Source: Herbaspirillum sp. Sphag64 (GTDB taxonomy: Bacteria; Pseudomonadota; Gammaproteobacteria; Burkholderiales; Burkholderiaceae_D). Taken from it: DNA of 64,000 nucleotides. The translations under genes were made by a program, and so were the position numbers. Location of the stretch: the NCBI RefSeq assembly GCF_014192645.1, contig NZ_JACHYE010000009.1:62001-126000 (forward strand), read 5' to 3'. How positions within the stretch are numbered: position 1 is the first letter of the stretch; each line of letters opens with the position of its first letter. Shown here piece after piece: positions 10,062 to 21,949 of the stretch. The notes under the pieces are model-generated. The model was not told the origin of the DNA. It saw only the letters and a list, made by a program, of their open reading frames with translations, and searched no databases.

Positions 10062-10568
10062 ATGACTATCAAGATTGGCGACCGCCTGCCAGAAGGCGTG
10101 CTGGCTGAATTCATCGACACTGAAACAGAAGGTTGCGCATTGGGACCGAATTCGTTCCAGGTGGCTGATCTGGTCAAGGGCAAGAAAATTGCCTTGTTTG
10201 CCGTCCCGGGCGCATTTACACCAACCTGTTCGGCCAAGCATTTGCCTGGTTATATCGCGCTGGCTCCTCAATTCAAAGCCAAGGGCGTCGATGAAATCTG
10301 GGCTATCTCGGTCAATGATGCATTTGTGATGGGTGCCTGGGGTCGCGATCAAAAAGCCACCGGCGTCGTACGCCTGCTGGCTGACGGCAGCGCCAAATTT
10401 ACCCAGGCAGTTGGTTTGGCCGCAGATTTCAGCGAAAAAGGCATGGGCATCCGTTCCCAGCGTTACTCTATGCTGGTTGAAGACGGTGTGGTCAAGCAGC
10501 TCAATATTGAGGCACCGGGCAAGTTCGAAGTGTCTGATGCACAAACCTTGCTCTCCCAACTGGGCTGA
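10062..10568 (+). CDS. Type II (Prx5-like) peroxiredoxin
   Basis: Thiol peroxidase of the AhpC/TSA superfamily, Prx5 branch, which reduces hydrogen peroxide and organic hydroperoxides in the cytoplasm. The motif VPGAFTPTCSAKHLPGY carries the peroxidatic Cys56; the Arg in the later GIRSQRYSM segment is typical. The 168-aa length is that of single-domain Prx5 proteins, with no glutaredoxin fusion. AGAAGGA precedes the ATG. It lies between ftsZ and lpxC with its own terminator, so it appears to be a separate unit. Confidence 0.93.
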   Translation: MTIKIGDRLPEGVLAEFIDTETEGCALGPNSFQVADLVKGKKIALFAVPGAFTPTCSAKHLPGYIALAPQFKAKGVDEIWAISVNDAFVMGAWGRDQKATGVVRLLADGSAKFTQAVGLAADFSEKGMGIRSQRYSMLVEDGVVKQLNIEAPGKFEVSDAQTLLSQLG

Positions 10569-10598
10569 TAGCAACACAGTGTCGCTACCGCAGCACGA

Positions 10599-10625
10599 GC
10601 TGCCACATTTGTTGGCGGCTTTTTT
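10599..10625 (+). terminator. Intrinsic terminator after peroxiredoxin gene
   Basis: GCTGCCA (10599-10605) pairs with TGGCGGC (10613-10619, one G-T pair), followed by six T residues. Confidence 0.75.
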
Positions 10626-10745
10626 ATGGAAATTATTTACGGCCTTTGCAGGTATTTAACTCCCCGCATCGAGGCGTTGCCGCATGTCAATACATTTTTG
10701 CAACAGTGACTGGCAAGCCGGCAGCAGTACCATCCTCATCTTGGC

Positions 10746-10751
10746 TATAAT
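10746..10751 (+). promoter_or_regulatory. Candidate -10 box TATAAT directly ahead of lpxC
   Basis: A perfect TATAAT ends only six bases before the lpxC ATG. If used, transcription would begin at or next to the start codon. No convincing -35 hexamer lies at normal spacing (TGGCAA at 10711 is too far). The box may be chance, but no clear ribosome-binding site is present either. Confidence 0.45.
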
Positions 10752-10757
10752 GGATGG

Positions 10758-11693
10758 ATGTTAAAACAGCGCACCATCAAGAAACTCGTCAATACTATTG
10801 GCGTAGGTTTGCATTCCGGCACCAAAGTCGAGCTGACACTGCGTCCGGCTGCTATCAACACGGGTATCGTGTTTCGCCGTGTTGATCTCGATCCCGTGGT
10901 CGATTTTCCGGCATCAGCGACCGGCGTTGGCGATACGCGGATGGCATCGGTGCTGTCCAAAGATGGAGCACGTGTATCGACCGTTGAGCATCTGCTGTCG
11001 GCCTGCGCAGGTCTCGGTATCGACAATCTGTACATCGACCTGACCGCCGAAGAAATCCCCATCATGGATGGATCGGCTTCTTCGTTTGTATTTTTGCTCC
11101 AGCAAGCTGGCCTGCAGGAACAGAATGCCGCCAAGAAATTCATTCGTGTACTCAAGTCGGTGGAAGTCCGTGAAGGTGAAGGCGCCAAGGAAAAATGGGC
11201 GCGTCTTGATCCCTACAACGGCTTCAAGCTAAAGTTTTTCATCGAATTCAATCATCCTGCTGTGGATGGCACCGGACAGACTGCTGAGGTTGATTTCGGG
11301 CTAGAGTCCTACGTCAAGGAAATCGCGCGTGCGCGCACCTTCGGCTTCATGCAGGATGTAGAAACCCTGCGTGGTATGGGCTTGGCTCGCGGCGGCTCTT
11401 TTGAGAATGCGATCGTGATGGATGAATATCGTATTCTCAACGCAGATGGCTTGCGCTACGACAACGAATTTGTGCGCCACAAGATTCTGGACGCCATCGG
11501 CGATCTGTATCTGATCGGTCATCCGCTGCTGGCAAGCTATGATGCGTACAAATCTGGTCACGGGATGAACAATCAGCTCTTGCGTGCCTTGCTGGCACAA
11601 CCGGATGCCTACGAGATCGTCAGCTTTGACAGCCTCGAAACTGCACCGCGGACGTACGTGATGCAGGCTGAGCAGGAGTGGGCATTGAACTGA
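10758..11693 (+). CDS. lpxC: UDP-3-O-acyl-N-acetylglucosamine deacetylase
   Basis: Zinc enzyme that carries out the committed step of lipid A synthesis. The N-terminus MLKQRTIKK...GVGLHSG is typical and fixes the start. The zinc ligands are visible as the His of VEHLLSA and the His and Asp of [22 protein letters not shown] is conserved too. At 311 aa it is normal. No proper Shine-Dalgarno precedes the ATG, and a TATAAT sits six bases upstream. A strong terminator follows. Confidence 0.97.
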   Translation: MLKQRTIKKLVNTIGVGLHSGTKVELTLRPAAINTGIVFRRVDLDPVVDFPASATGVGDTRMASVLSKDGARVSTVEHLLSACAGLGIDNLYIDLTAEEIPIMDGSASSFVFLLQQAGLQEQNAAKKFIRVLKSVEVREGEGAKEKWARLDPYNGFKLKFFIEFNHPAVDGTGQTAEVDFGLESYVKEIARARTFGFMQDVETLRGMGLARGGSFENAIVMDEYRILNADGLRYDNEFVRHKILDAIGDLYLIGHPLLASYDAYKSGHGMNNQLLRALLAQPDAYEIVSFDSLETAPRTYVMQAEQEWALN

Positions 11694-11754
11694 TCTCCAC
11701 TGATTCCGTTTAATGCGGGTGCGTAAATCCAGTTTGGTGCGTTGATACAAAGAG

Positions 11755-11787
11755 AAAGGCCGTCAGAGTTGATGCTGACGGCCTTTT
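11755..11787 (+). terminator. Intrinsic terminator after lpxC
   Basis: A 12-bp stem AAAGGCCGTCAG (11755-11766) / CTGACGGCCTTT (11775-11786) with an 8-base loop and a T run. The A-rich 5' side also gives a U-run on the minus strand, so it may serve the convergent DUF721 gene as well. Confidence 0.9.
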
Positions 11788-11842
11788 TGTTTCTAAGGAT
11801 CCTGCTCAAATAATGGCGGTCCGTTTTTTGTCTGTTCGCGGT

Positions 11843-12349
11843 CTATTCATTGCCCGCATTTCGGCGCACCATGTTGGCCAGCGCAGCCTTGAGTGCCTGA
11901 TTTCGGGGCGAATCATCAAGCGCATCCTTGAGTTCTGCGAACGCAGAAACGGCTTTGCTGGACAAGCTCAATTGTTTGCGGGCGACGGGCACGACATAGT
12001 TTTTGCCAACTTGCACTTTGATACGGATTGCATTAACCTGCCATCCATCTTTTAACAGGTGATCCTGCAGTTTCGGGAGCTGTTGCTTAAGCTTTGTTGC
12101 AAGTGCAGCGTTGGGTGTACTGAGGACCAGTTGCCCAGCCTCGAAATTCATGACATCGCAGGACGAAAATATAGCCGGCAGGATGGCAGCGCACGCTTTT
12201 TGCAGTGTAGCCATACGGGTGATTGCAGGCATCAAGGCTGCCATTGCATTATCAGACCGCAAAAAGTCTGTCGCGTCTCTCGGTTTGCGCATCAATTGCG
12301 CAGCCGAAGGACCTCGGCGATAAGGGGTAAATGTGGAGGGATACTTCAT
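11843..12349 (-). CDS. DciA-like protein (DUF721)
   Basis: Probable DciA, which in most bacteria lacking DnaC helps load the replicative helicase DnaB; the role here is inferred from the family. The 168-aa product has a basic N-terminus and a compact alpha/beta core around LQKACAAILPAIFSSCDV...GQLVLSTPNAALATKLKQ, characteristic of DUF721, followed by VNAIRIKVQVG and a charged helical tail. AAGG lies seven bases before the ATG. It is transcribed divergently from the M23 gene and secA, an arrangement common in Burkholderiales. Confidence 0.82.
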   Translation of the reverse strand: MKYPSTFTPYRRGPSAAQLMRKPRDATDFLRSDNAMAALMPAITRMATLQKACAAILPAIFSSCDVMNFEAGQLVLSTPNAALATKLKQQLPKLQDHLLKDGWQVNAIRIKVQVGKNYVVPVARKQLSLSSKAVSAFAELKDALDDSPRNQALKAALANMVRRNAGNE

Positions 12350-12402
12350 CTTTAAACCTTATCACATCTCATCCTTGAAGGATGGGAGTCACAGGAGTAA
12401 AG

Positions 12403-13371
12403 ATGCAAATTATTCTGTTGCACCCCCGTCTGACCCGCGCGCGCTCCGTTACCCTGACTTCCAGGCATATCCTGCTGCTCCTGTCGCTCTTTGTTGTCAC
12501 CATCCTCGGATGTTCTGCACTGATCTCTTACCTGGTACTGCGCAATGCTGGCGATGGCGAAGGGTCGCCGATGTTGCACAAGCTGATGGTATCGATGACG
12601 CAAAGAGAAGATGATCAGCGGGAAAAGTATCTGAAGGAAAATCTTGCCGTCATGGCCGTCAAATTGGGCGAGATGCAGGCGCAATTGATGCGTCTGGATG
12701 CGCTTGGTGAACGTGTTCAGGGACTTGCCGGCGTGCGCCCGGAAGAATTCAACTTCAAGGAAAAGCCCGGCCGTGGCGGTATGGAGACTTCTGATATCGG
12801 TGGGCCGGGACGTGATTTCAGCATGAGTGAAGTGCAAAAAATGCTGGATGCCCTATCCGTCGATGTCGGCCATCGCAGCGACTATCTCAATGCGGTGGAA
12901 TCGAGTCTCATGAGCGACCGGATCAAATCGAGGTTGTTGCCGACCAACCCGCCAGTCAATGTTGCCTACAATTCATCAAGTTTCGGCTGGCGTATCGACC
13001 CATTCACCGGCCATAACGCGTTTCATGAAGGGCTGGATTTCCCGGGGCCGATTGGTACTCCCATCGTTGCTGCAGCTGCCGGCGTGGTGATTGCTGCGGA
13101 ATATCATTATCAATTTGGCAACATGCTCGAAATTGACCATGGCAATGATCTCATCACCCGCTATGCGCATGCGTCGCAGCTTTACGTCAAGGTCGGCGAC
13201 ATCGTCAAGCGTGGCCAGCATATTGCCGATATCGGGACGACGGGTCGTTCGACCGGTCCACACCTGCACTTTGAGGTGCGCATTCGCGGCGTTGCTCAGG
13301 ATCCGCGTAAGTTCCTGGCGCTCGGTGGCACTGCTCCCAAAGCGGCGCCAGTCTTTGTGGCCGGGCATTAG
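12403..13371 (+). CDS. Membrane-anchored M23 family endopeptidase
   Basis: Probable periplasmic LytM-type peptidoglycan endopeptidase. The ATG at 12403 is chosen over 12382 because AGGAG lies just upstream. One membrane segment (about residues 25-50, LLLLSLFVVTILG) anchors it; a helical, probably coiled-coil region spans roughly 65-150. The LytM domain follows, with zinc-binding FHEGLDFPGP (H and D) and the closing HLHFEVRIRG. Both key motifs are present, so it is likely active rather than a degenerate EnvC/NlpD-type activator. It lies upstream of secA. Confidence 0.9.
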   Translation: MQIILLHPRLTRARSVTLTSRHILLLLSLFVVTILGCSALISYLVLRNAGDGEGSPMLHKLMVSMTQREDDQREKYLKENLAVMAVKLGEMQAQLMRLDALGERVQGLAGVRPEEFNFKEKPGRGGMETSDIGGPGRDFSMSEVQKMLDALSVDVGHRSDYLNAVESSLMSDRIKSRLLPTNPPVNVAYNSSSFGWRIDPFTGHNAFHEGLDFPGPIGTPIVAAAAGVVIAAEYHYQFGNMLEIDHGNDLITRYAHASQLYVKVGDIVKRGQHIADIGTTGRSTGPHLHFEVRIRGVAQDPRKFLALGGTAPKAAPVFVAGH

Positions 13372-13624
13372 GAATGGTCGCGTCGCGGTATTGAATCTTT
13401 CGCGGTTGGCCTGATCTACCCAGGGATAAGTAGTGCACGTAGCGCTCCCTGGTTGATTCTGGCGACACTTGTGGTGTCAGTGTCAACACTGTTGTGGGCG
13501 GGGCGGCGTGCTAAAATCCAAGGTTTATTAGCTTCAGCGGGCATCTGCCAGCCTTATTCCGGTTCCGCGCGTGCAAGAAAACACACGCAGAGTCATTTTT
13601 TCGGCGCTTTTTTAGAATCCAAGC

Positions 13625-16390
<2,766 letters not shown>

Positions 16391-16424
16391 TTTACGACAC
16401 GGACGACGCAAGCTGTAAACCAAG

Positions 16425-16456
16425 CCGCGCTCACTCAAACTGAGCGCGGTTTTTTA
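16425..16456 (+). terminator. Intrinsic terminator after secA
   Basis: Perfect 9-bp stem CCGCGCTCA (16425-16433) / TGAGCGCGG (16441-16449) followed by six T residues. Confidence 0.93.
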
Positions 16457-16504
16457 TTTTTGAATGCAATGTCAAACCAATGCAATGCGAAGGCAGGTGT
16501 AGTA

Positions 16505-17236
16505 ATGGCAGGCAATGTGGACCGCTGGCTGCTTCCCATGGTGGCGATTCTGATGTCCATGCTGACAGCTTGCAGTAGTGTGCCGGTGCCTTCGGTCTCC
16601 GATCTGCCTGCGAAAACTGGGCAGCCACGGCGCTCTGCCTTGCTCGCAGCGGCCAACAAGGAGTGGCAATTTTTTGGCCGCCAGCAAATTGACATGCGTC
16701 AGGAGCCACCGAGTGCACCGCGTCTGGGGCTGCTGGAGGACGAGGGCGACGCTGTGCAGCGTATTGCCTTGTATTGGCAGTCGGTAGGCCGGAGTTACAC
16801 CGGTGCTGATACCCAGCAGCCGTGGTCGGCAGCCTTCATCTCGTATCTGATGCAGCAAGCGGGTGTTGCAGATAATGACTTCCAGCGTAGCGAAGCCCAT
16901 TTCAATTATCTGAGTTACCTGAAGCAACGGCAGGAAGCGCCTGATCCTATATTCGTCTTGCGTCCTGTCAGCACGCAGCCGGTGACGCCGGGCGATCTGA
17001 TCTGTACCTCGCGTGACGATAATACAGTCGACACCATTGCAGCGATCCACCCCGGTCTGCCCGGGCATTGTGATCTGGTCTATGAACTGCATCCCCTATT
17101 GGGCTGGGCCGGCGTGATTGGTGGCAATGTCTACAATTCGGTCTCCGAATCAATGATTCCGCTGACCTGGGATGGTCGTGTCATTCCCACAGTGCGACGC
17201 CACTGGTTTGTCGTCGTCAAGAACCTGATGCCCTGA
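16505..17236 (+). CDS. DUF2272 lipoprotein
   Basis: Probable secreted lipoprotein of unknown role. With the ATG at 16505 the protein starts MAGNVDRWLLPMVAILMSML and has a lipobox LTAC (Cys near residue 22). An upstream ATG at 16460 would add 15 unlikely residues. The body has the DUF2272 signature: RIALYWQSVGRSYTG, PWSAAFISYLMQQAGV, PVTPGDLICTSR, HCDLVYE and VIGGNVYNSVS. The order of conserved Ser, His and Asp-rich segments resembles an NlpC/P60- or CHAP-like fold, but the first motif has Ser where a catalytic Cys would sit, so peptidase activity is doubtful. 243 aa. Confidence 0.8.
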   Translation: MAGNVDRWLLPMVAILMSMLTACSSVPVPSVSDLPAKTGQPRRSALLAAANKEWQFFGRQQIDMRQEPPSAPRLGLLEDEGDAVQRIALYWQSVGRSYTGADTQQPWSAAFISYLMQQAGVADNDFQRSEAHFNYLSYLKQRQEAPDPIFVLRPVSTQPVTPGDLICTSRDDNTVDTIAAIHPGLPGHCDLVYELHPLLGWAGVIGGNVYNSVSESMIPLTWDGRVIPTVRRHWFVVVKNLMP

Positions 17237-17382
17237 TCCGTTGGCGCCCGGCTGACTGCGGATCACAGTGGATCTCAGCAATATCGTGCAGGAAACAACG
17301 TGGCGGTCATCTGATACCGCTACAATAACGTTCTCAAATTTGTCTTACCCACTCCTTTTTCCTGATCCCGGACTAGAACATC

Positions 17383-18618
17383 ATGGCCATCAATTCTCCC
17401 ATTCCTGTTTCCGCTGACCTCAAACCTGTTGCCGGCATTGAGCTGGGTTACGCCGAAGCCGGTGTACGCAAGGCCAATCGCAAGGATTTGCTGGTCATGA
17501 AGCTGGTACCAACGGCAACTGTTGCCGGTGTGTTCACGCTCAACCGTTTCTGTGCAGCACCAGTGCAGATCTGCAAGACGCATCTGGCACAAGTGAGCGC
17601 TGCTGCGCCGATTCGTGCGTTGATCGTCAATACTGGCAATGCCAATGCCGGGACCGGTGAAGAAGGGCTGGCGCGCGCCAATGAGACCTGTGCTGAACTG
17701 GCTAGCCTGCTGGGCCTGAAGGCTTCGCAAATTCTGCCGTTCTCGACCGGTGTGATTCTGGAGCCTTTGCCGGTTGATCGCATCAAGGCCGGGTTGCCTG
17801 CTGCCATCACGAATCTGCAGGCAGACAACTGGTTCAATGCCGCCGAAGCAATCATGACCACCGACACCCAGCCCAAGGCTGCGTCGCGCACCGTGACCAT
17901 CGGCGGCAAGCAGGTTGTGATGACCGGTATCAGCAAGGGCGCCGGGATGATCAAGCCAAACATGGCGACCATGCTGGGCTTTCTGGCATTTGATGCCAAG
18001 GTACCGCAAGCTTTGCTCAATCAACTGGTTAAGGATGCTGCTGATCAGTCGTTCAATTGCATCACCATCGATGGTGATACGTCGACCAATGACTCCTTCA
18101 TGCTGATTGCTACAGGTGCCGGTGAGTTGGAGATTACCAGCGCAGACAGTCCTGAGTATCGCGAGCTGGCAGTAGCGGTGACGTCGCTGTCGCAACATCT
18201 AGCGCACCAGATTATCCGCGATGGTGAAGGTGCAACCAAGTTCATCGAAGTCACGGTAGAAGAAGGCAAGAGTGTGGAAGAGTGCCGCAAGATCGCCTAT
18301 TCGATCGCGCACTCGCCGCTGGTAAAAACTGCATTCTTTGCTTCCGATCCAAATCTGGGCCGTATTCTGGCTGCAATTGGTTACGCTGGTGTCGATGATC
18401 TGGACGTATCGACCCTGAATCTGTATCTGGACGACGTGTGGGTTGCCAAGAACGGTGGCCGTAATCCTGACTATCGCGAAGAAGACGGGCAGCGCGTGAT
18501 GAAGAAGAGTGAGATTGTGGTGCGGGTGAAGCTGGGGCGTGGCGCGGTCAAGGCCTCGGTCTGGACCTGCGACTTGTCGCACGAGTATGTCACCATCAAT
18601 GCCGACTACCGCTCGTGA
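17383..18618 (+). CDS. argJ: Bifunctional ornithine acetyltransferase / N-acetylglutamate synthase
   Basis: Arginine synthesis enzyme that transfers acetyl groups from N-acetylornithine to glutamate. It self-cleaves before the Thr of [10 protein letters not shown] (about residue 193), and that motif is intact. Other signatures are NTGNANAGTG near the N-terminus, ISKGAGMI, and the C-terminal [10 protein letters not shown]. The 411-aa length fits. The frame starts at an ATG after a T-rich stretch; TACAAT at 17321 is a possible -10 without a good -35. An inverted-repeat element begins at its stop codon. Confidence 0.97.
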   Translation: MAINSPIPVSADLKPVAGIELGYAEAGVRKANRKDLLVMKLVPTATVAGVFTLNRFCAAPVQICKTHLAQVSAAAPIRALIVNTGNANAGTGEEGLARANETCAELASLLGLKASQILPFSTGVILEPLPVDRIKAGLPAAITNLQADNWFNAAEAIMTTDTQPKAASRTVTIGGKQVVMTGISKGAGMIKPNMATMLGFLAFDAKVPQALLNQLVKDAADQSFNCITIDGDTSTNDSFMLIATGAGELEITSADSPEYRELAVAVTSLSQHLAHQIIRDGEGATKFIEVTVEEGKSVEECRKIAYSIAHSPLVKTAFFASDPNLGRILAAIGYAGVDDLDVSTLNLYLDDVWVAKNGGRNPDYREEDGQRVMKKSEIVVRVKLGRGAVKASVWTCDLSHEYVTINADYRS

Positions 18619-18735
18619 ATTCGGCCAGGGCCTACTGCGCGGGGCAATCTCGGAACTGCGATGCTCACCGTACTCGCGTACGGCTGCGCTTCTTACTCCG
18701 ACCTTGACCCGTTCGCTACGGCCCTGACCGAATTC
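18617..18735 (+). repeat. Long inverted-repeat intergenic element
   Basis: Terminal arms of 16 bases (18617-18632 and 18720-18735) are inverted copies with one mismatch, each ending in GAATTC. Inside is a second perfect hairpin, CCGTAC-TCGC-GTACGG (18668-18683). The element fills most of the argJ-DUF815 gap and starts within the argJ stop codon. Its compact nested symmetry suggests a dispersed REP-like element or a structured 3' UTR. Only one copy is in this window. No transposase is present. Confidence 0.65.
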
Positions 18736-18840
18736 AGTTTCAGTGGGTCGCATGGTCTGTATTTCCACGAATTTTATTCATCTGTTGCTGTCGGGCTTTG
18801 CTGCACAATTTGATCTTCCGATTTCCTTTGTCCTTCTGTT

Positions 18841-19713
18841 ATGACCCAACTAGACCAATTTCTGCAACGCGCTGAGGCTTTGCTGGCCCGTATTGAAGCC
18901 ATGTTGCCGCCTGCTGCGGCGTCTACTGGATGGGATAAGGGGATTGCCTTTCGCTGGCGTGGCCGGCTCGGGAATGCGCCGGGCTATCTGCAGTCGGTCG
19001 GGCATATTGCACCGATTGCCTTGTCGGATCTGCACAATATCGCTCCGCAAAAGGAATTGATTGATCAGAACACCTGCCAGTTTGTCGAAGGGCGACCAGC
19101 CAACAATGTCTTGCTCACCGGTGCCCGTGGCACGGGGAAGTCATCGTTGATCAAGGCTTGCCTGAACCAGTATGCTGACCAAGGCTTGCGTCTGATCGAG
19201 GTGGATAAGGACGATTTGCACGACTTGCCCGATATTGTGGAGCTGGTGTCGGCGCGTCCGGAGCGTTTTATCATTTTTTGTGATGATTTGTCCTTCGAGG
19301 AAGGTGAGGGCGGCTACAAGGCCCTGAAAGTCGCGCTCGACGGCAGTATTGCTGCGCAATCCGAGAATGTGCTGATCTATGCCACCTCCAACCGCCGTCA
19401 TCTGATGCCAGAGCGCCTGTCTGATAATGCGACGTATCAACATACCGAGGATGGGGATTTGCATCCGGGCGAAACGGTAGAAGAAAAAATTTCCCTGTCC
19501 GAACGTTTTGGCTTGTGGGTGACCTTCTATCCATTCAAGCAGGACGATTATCTGGACATCGTCGCCCACTGGTTGCGTCATTTTGGCTGCGATGCAGAAC
19601 AGATTGAGGCTGCTCGCGGCGATGCCTTGCGTTGGGCCTTGCAGCGCAGTTCGCGTTCCGGACGTGTGGCGTGGCAGTTTGCTAAGGATTACGCAGGAAG
19701 GGCCAAGTCCTGA
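18841..19713 (+). CDS. DUF815 family AAA+ ATPase
   Basis: Cytoplasmic P-loop ATPase of unknown role. Walker A is GARGTGKSSLI near residue 97, Walker B is RFIIFCDDLSF near residue 140, and the sensor-like IYATSNRRHLMPE follows; ERFGLWVTFYPFKQDDYL is characteristic of DUF815. The 290-aa length is normal. No clear ribosome site precedes the ATG. The stop overlaps the following Nudix gene's ATG (TGATG), so the two are coupled. Confidence 0.88.
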   Translation: MTQLDQFLQRAEALLARIEAMLPPAAASTGWDKGIAFRWRGRLGNAPGYLQSVGHIAPIALSDLHNIAPQKELIDQNTCQFVEGRPANNVLLTGARGTGKSSLIKACLNQYADQGLRLIEVDKDDLHDLPDIVELVSARPERFIIFCDDLSFEEGEGGYKALKVALDGSIAAQSENVLIYATSNRRHLMPERLSDNATYQHTEDGDLHPGETVEEKISLSERFGLWVTFYPFKQDDYLDIVAHWLRHFGCDAEQIEAARGDALRWALQRSSRSGRVAWQFAKDYAGRAKS

Positions 19714-20138
19714 TGGTTGATAGCACTGAAATCGTGTCTGCTCCGATCGATGTAGCCGTTGGCATTCTGATGAAGCCTAACGGCGATGTGCTGCTGGGCC
19801 AGCGGCCGGATGGCAAGCCCTATGCCGGTTACTGGGAGTTTCCTGGCGGTAAGGTTGAGCCCGGTGAAGCGATTATCGATGCGCTCAAACGGGAGTTTCA
19901 GGAGGAACTGGGTATCGACATACTATCGGCGGAACCTTGGTGCGGTGTACAGCACGTCTATCCGCATGCGCATGTCCGTTTGCATTTTTATATTGCACGG
20001 GATTGGCGTGGTGAGCCGCAAAGCCTGGAAGGGCAGGCATTTGCGTGGCAAGGTAGCGTGGATGTGGAGCCATTGCTGCCAGCAACGATTCCCCTGCTGG
20101 AATGGATAGACAGGCTGCGTTTCCCGGTACCAACCTGA
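19713..20138 (+). CDS. Nudix hydrolase, MutT-like
   Basis: Probable 8-oxo-dGTP diphosphatase or related nucleotide-pool sanitising enzyme. The Nudix box is complete: GGKVEPGE followed by REFQEELGI at the right spacing (residues about 49-71). The 141-aa length and the ending PLLEWI resemble MutT. Its start overlaps the DUF815 stop. It converges on yacG, as in many proteobacteria where a MutT gene sits next to yacG/zapD. Substrate specificity cannot be read from sequence. Confidence 0.85.
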   Translation: MVDSTEIVSAPIDVAVGILMKPNGDVLLGQRPDGKPYAGYWEFPGGKVEPGEAIIDALKREFQEELGIDILSAEPWCGVQHVYPHAHVRLHFYIARDWRGEPQSLEGQAFAWQGSVDVEPLLPATIPLLEWIDRLRFPVPT

Positions 20139-20158
20139 ATCAGGTCGGCGGGTACAGG

Positions 20159-20356
20159 TTATTGCAGTGAGGAGCTTGAGGCATTGCCGTCATCCTGATC
20201 ATCTGGCAGGTTGACCGCAGGAATGGTGTACTTTTCTTCGGCCCAGGCGCCGAGATCAATTTGTTTGCAACGGTCGGAGCAAAACGGGCGGAATTTATTC
20301 TTTTCTGTCCATTCCACTTTGGTGCCGCAAGTCGGGCAGTCTACGATGGTTGCCAT
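20159..20356 (-). CDS. yacG: DNA gyrase inhibitor / zinc-binding protein YacG
   Basis: A 65-aa zinc-finger protein. Four cysteines are in the expected pattern: CPTC near the start and FCSDRC at about residues 27-32, followed by [15 protein letters not shown]. coli YacG inhibits gyrase by binding GyrB; the same function is inferred. It lies 12 bases after zapD on the same strand, matching the coaE-zapD-yacG order known in gammaproteobacteria. Confidence 0.95.
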   Translation of the reverse strand: MATIVDCPTCGTKVEWTEKNKFRPFCSDRCKQIDLGAWAEEKYTIPAVNLPDDQDDGNASSSSLQ

Positions 20357-20368
20357 ACTAAATTCTCT

Positions 20369-21124
20369 TCAAAAACCACACAAAGCCAGTTCAAATGGGA
20401 CTTCACCCTCAAATGGTTTTGGTTTCATGTCGCCATCCTGTGAGGTAAAGCGTACCCACAACATGTATTTGTTGGCTGAAATTTCGGGAATAGCTCCCAG
20501 CTCTTCATCAATCACCAATCTCAACATCTGATAGATCTTTCCTTGCAGCATTTGCTGGTAACTACCGCCATCTGCATTGATTTTAACTGCATGACCGGAT
20601 TCTCGCAGCAAGCGCATCACAATGGTCACCGCATCAAACAGGGGTACCAAAGGCGCGAACCAGTTGGAGATATCAGCAAAGCGTTGCTCTGGGGAGCGTT
20701 TTTGCCAAGCATAGTAGGAGGGCAGATCAAATTCGCAGGCGCCGCCCGGAATGATAGTGCGGCCGCGGATGCTCATGAGCCATTCGTTGTCGCGAATATT
20801 CTGGCCGGTCTTCCCTTGCGAAGCAGAAAGCGAAGCGCTGGCACGGTCAACTTCGCCGAGGATCGCATTGAGCATCTCCGGCTCGACGTTGGGATTGGAC
20901 TGATACGCCAGCAAAATTTGCTTTTGGCGTTCCAGTTCCTGCAGCAGATCTGATTTGAGGTCGGCACGGCCTGCCACTTCGAGCATTTCGAAAATCGTGG
21001 AGAGTGCGACGTGATGTTGCAGCGGGCTTTCCTGATGCAGGAAGAACACGAACTTTTCGTGCAGATCCTCCAACCGCAACAGCGTGCGAATACGTTCGTT
21101 GAAAGGGTATTCGTAAACGATCAA
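20369..21124 (-). CDS. zapD: Z-ring associated protein ZapD (DUF1342)
   Basis: Cytoplasmic protein that bundles FtsZ filaments through the FtsZ C-terminal tail encoded earlier in this window. The start [18 protein letters not shown], the alpha-helical first half, and the second half with [21 protein letters not shown] and [12 protein letters not shown] are typical. At 251 aa the length fits. The frame appears to open at a TTG (21124) with GGGA upstream; no in-frame ATG exists near the conserved N-terminus. Gene order coaE-zapD-yacG is conserved. Confidence 0.93.
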   Translation of the reverse strand: MIVYEYPFNERIRTLLRLEDLHEKFVFFLHQESPLQHHVALSTIFEMLEVAGRADLKSDLLQELERQKQILLAYQSNPNVEPEMLNAILGEVDRASASLSASQGKTGQNIRDNEWLMSIRGRTIIPGGACEFDLPSYYAWQKRSPEQRFADISNWFAPLVPLFDAVTIVMRLLRESGHAVKINADGGSYQQMLQGKIYQMLRLVIDEELGAIPEISANKYMLWVRFTSQDGDMKPKPFEGEVPFELALCGF

Positions 21125-21270
21125 AGCTGCGTCCCTTTATAGTTGAACCGGATTCGACAACGCGTTCCGCAAATACGTCCTCGAATATCGAAGAATGTTG
21201 AGATATTGTTAAAACGCGTCCAATTTATGTGATTCTGACCCATGCGGGCGAAAATTACAAATGCCCAGCG

Positions 21271-21939
21271 CTATTTGTTTTCAGTTTCAGATTTTGCCAT
21301 CGCCAGATAAGCTTGGTGCAGTTGTTCGATTTGCGGAATCAGATGACTGCTGTCGAGGTTATTTTCGATCACGTCATCGGCCACGGCCAGGCGTTCGGTG
21401 CGACTGGCCTGCGCCTGCATGATGGCCTCTACCTGCGTCTGTGCCATGCCATTGCGCTGCATGACCCGCTTAATCTGGATTTCCTCGCTGCAGTCAATGA
21501 CCAGAATGCGCGAAGTACGTCCCACCCACTGGCGCGACTCGACCAGCAATGGCACCACAAATATCAGGTAACTCCCTGTAGCAGTTGCTGCAGCGCGAGC
21601 AGTCTCAGATCTGATCAAGGGATGCAGAATTGCTTCGAGCTGATGTCGTGCAGCTGGATTGGCGAACACATGAGCGCGCATTCTGGCTCTATCCATGGCA
21701 CCATCGGTAGCAATAAAGGTATCCCCGAAAGCCCGCCGGATCGCTTCGATGGCCGCACCACCCGGCACAGTAAGGGCGTGAGCAATCAGATCCGTGTCAA
21801 TGATGCTGGCGCCGCGCTCACCAAAAAGATTGGCTACGGTCGTCTTGCCACTACCGATGCCGCCCGTCAGGCCAATTGAAAACCGCGAGGCATCCGGCGT
21901 GGTGTGATTGTTAGTCTGGGGTGTGGTCGGGGTCGTCAT
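21271..21939 (-). CDS. coaE: Dephospho-CoA kinase
   Basis: Last step of coenzyme A synthesis: phosphorylates dephospho-CoA. P-loop [17 protein letters not shown] near residue 20, then [10 protein letters not shown], and the C-terminal [15 protein letters not shown] and ADDVIENN segments. I chose the ATG at 21939, ten bases after the pilD stop; the longer frame from 21996 would overlap pilD and add residues unlike any CoaE. 222 aa, slightly long because of a Thr/Pro-rich N-terminal stretch. Confidence 0.94.
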   Translation of the reverse strand: MTTPTTPQTNNHTTPDASRFSIGLTGGIGSGKTTVANLFGERGASIIDTDLIAHALTVPGGAAIEAIRRAFGDTFIATDGAMDRARMRAHVFANPAARHQLEAILHPLIRSETARAAATATGSYLIFVVPLLVESRQWVGRTSRILVIDCSEEIQIKRVMQRNGMAQTQVEAIMQAQASRTERLAVADDVIENNLDSSHLIPQIEQLHQAYLAMAKSETENK

Positions 21940-21949
21940 GGGAAGCGCA

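Noticed and set aside
13441-13520. secA promoter around TAAAAT at 13512
   Set aside because: The best -35 candidate (TTGTGG) is only 14 bases away; a GACAC/GTGTC dyad is nearby but too short to claim an operator.
18539-18727. 62-codon frame at the argJ 3' end
   Set aside because: It overlaps argJ out of frame and the inverted-repeat element; explained by the repeat.
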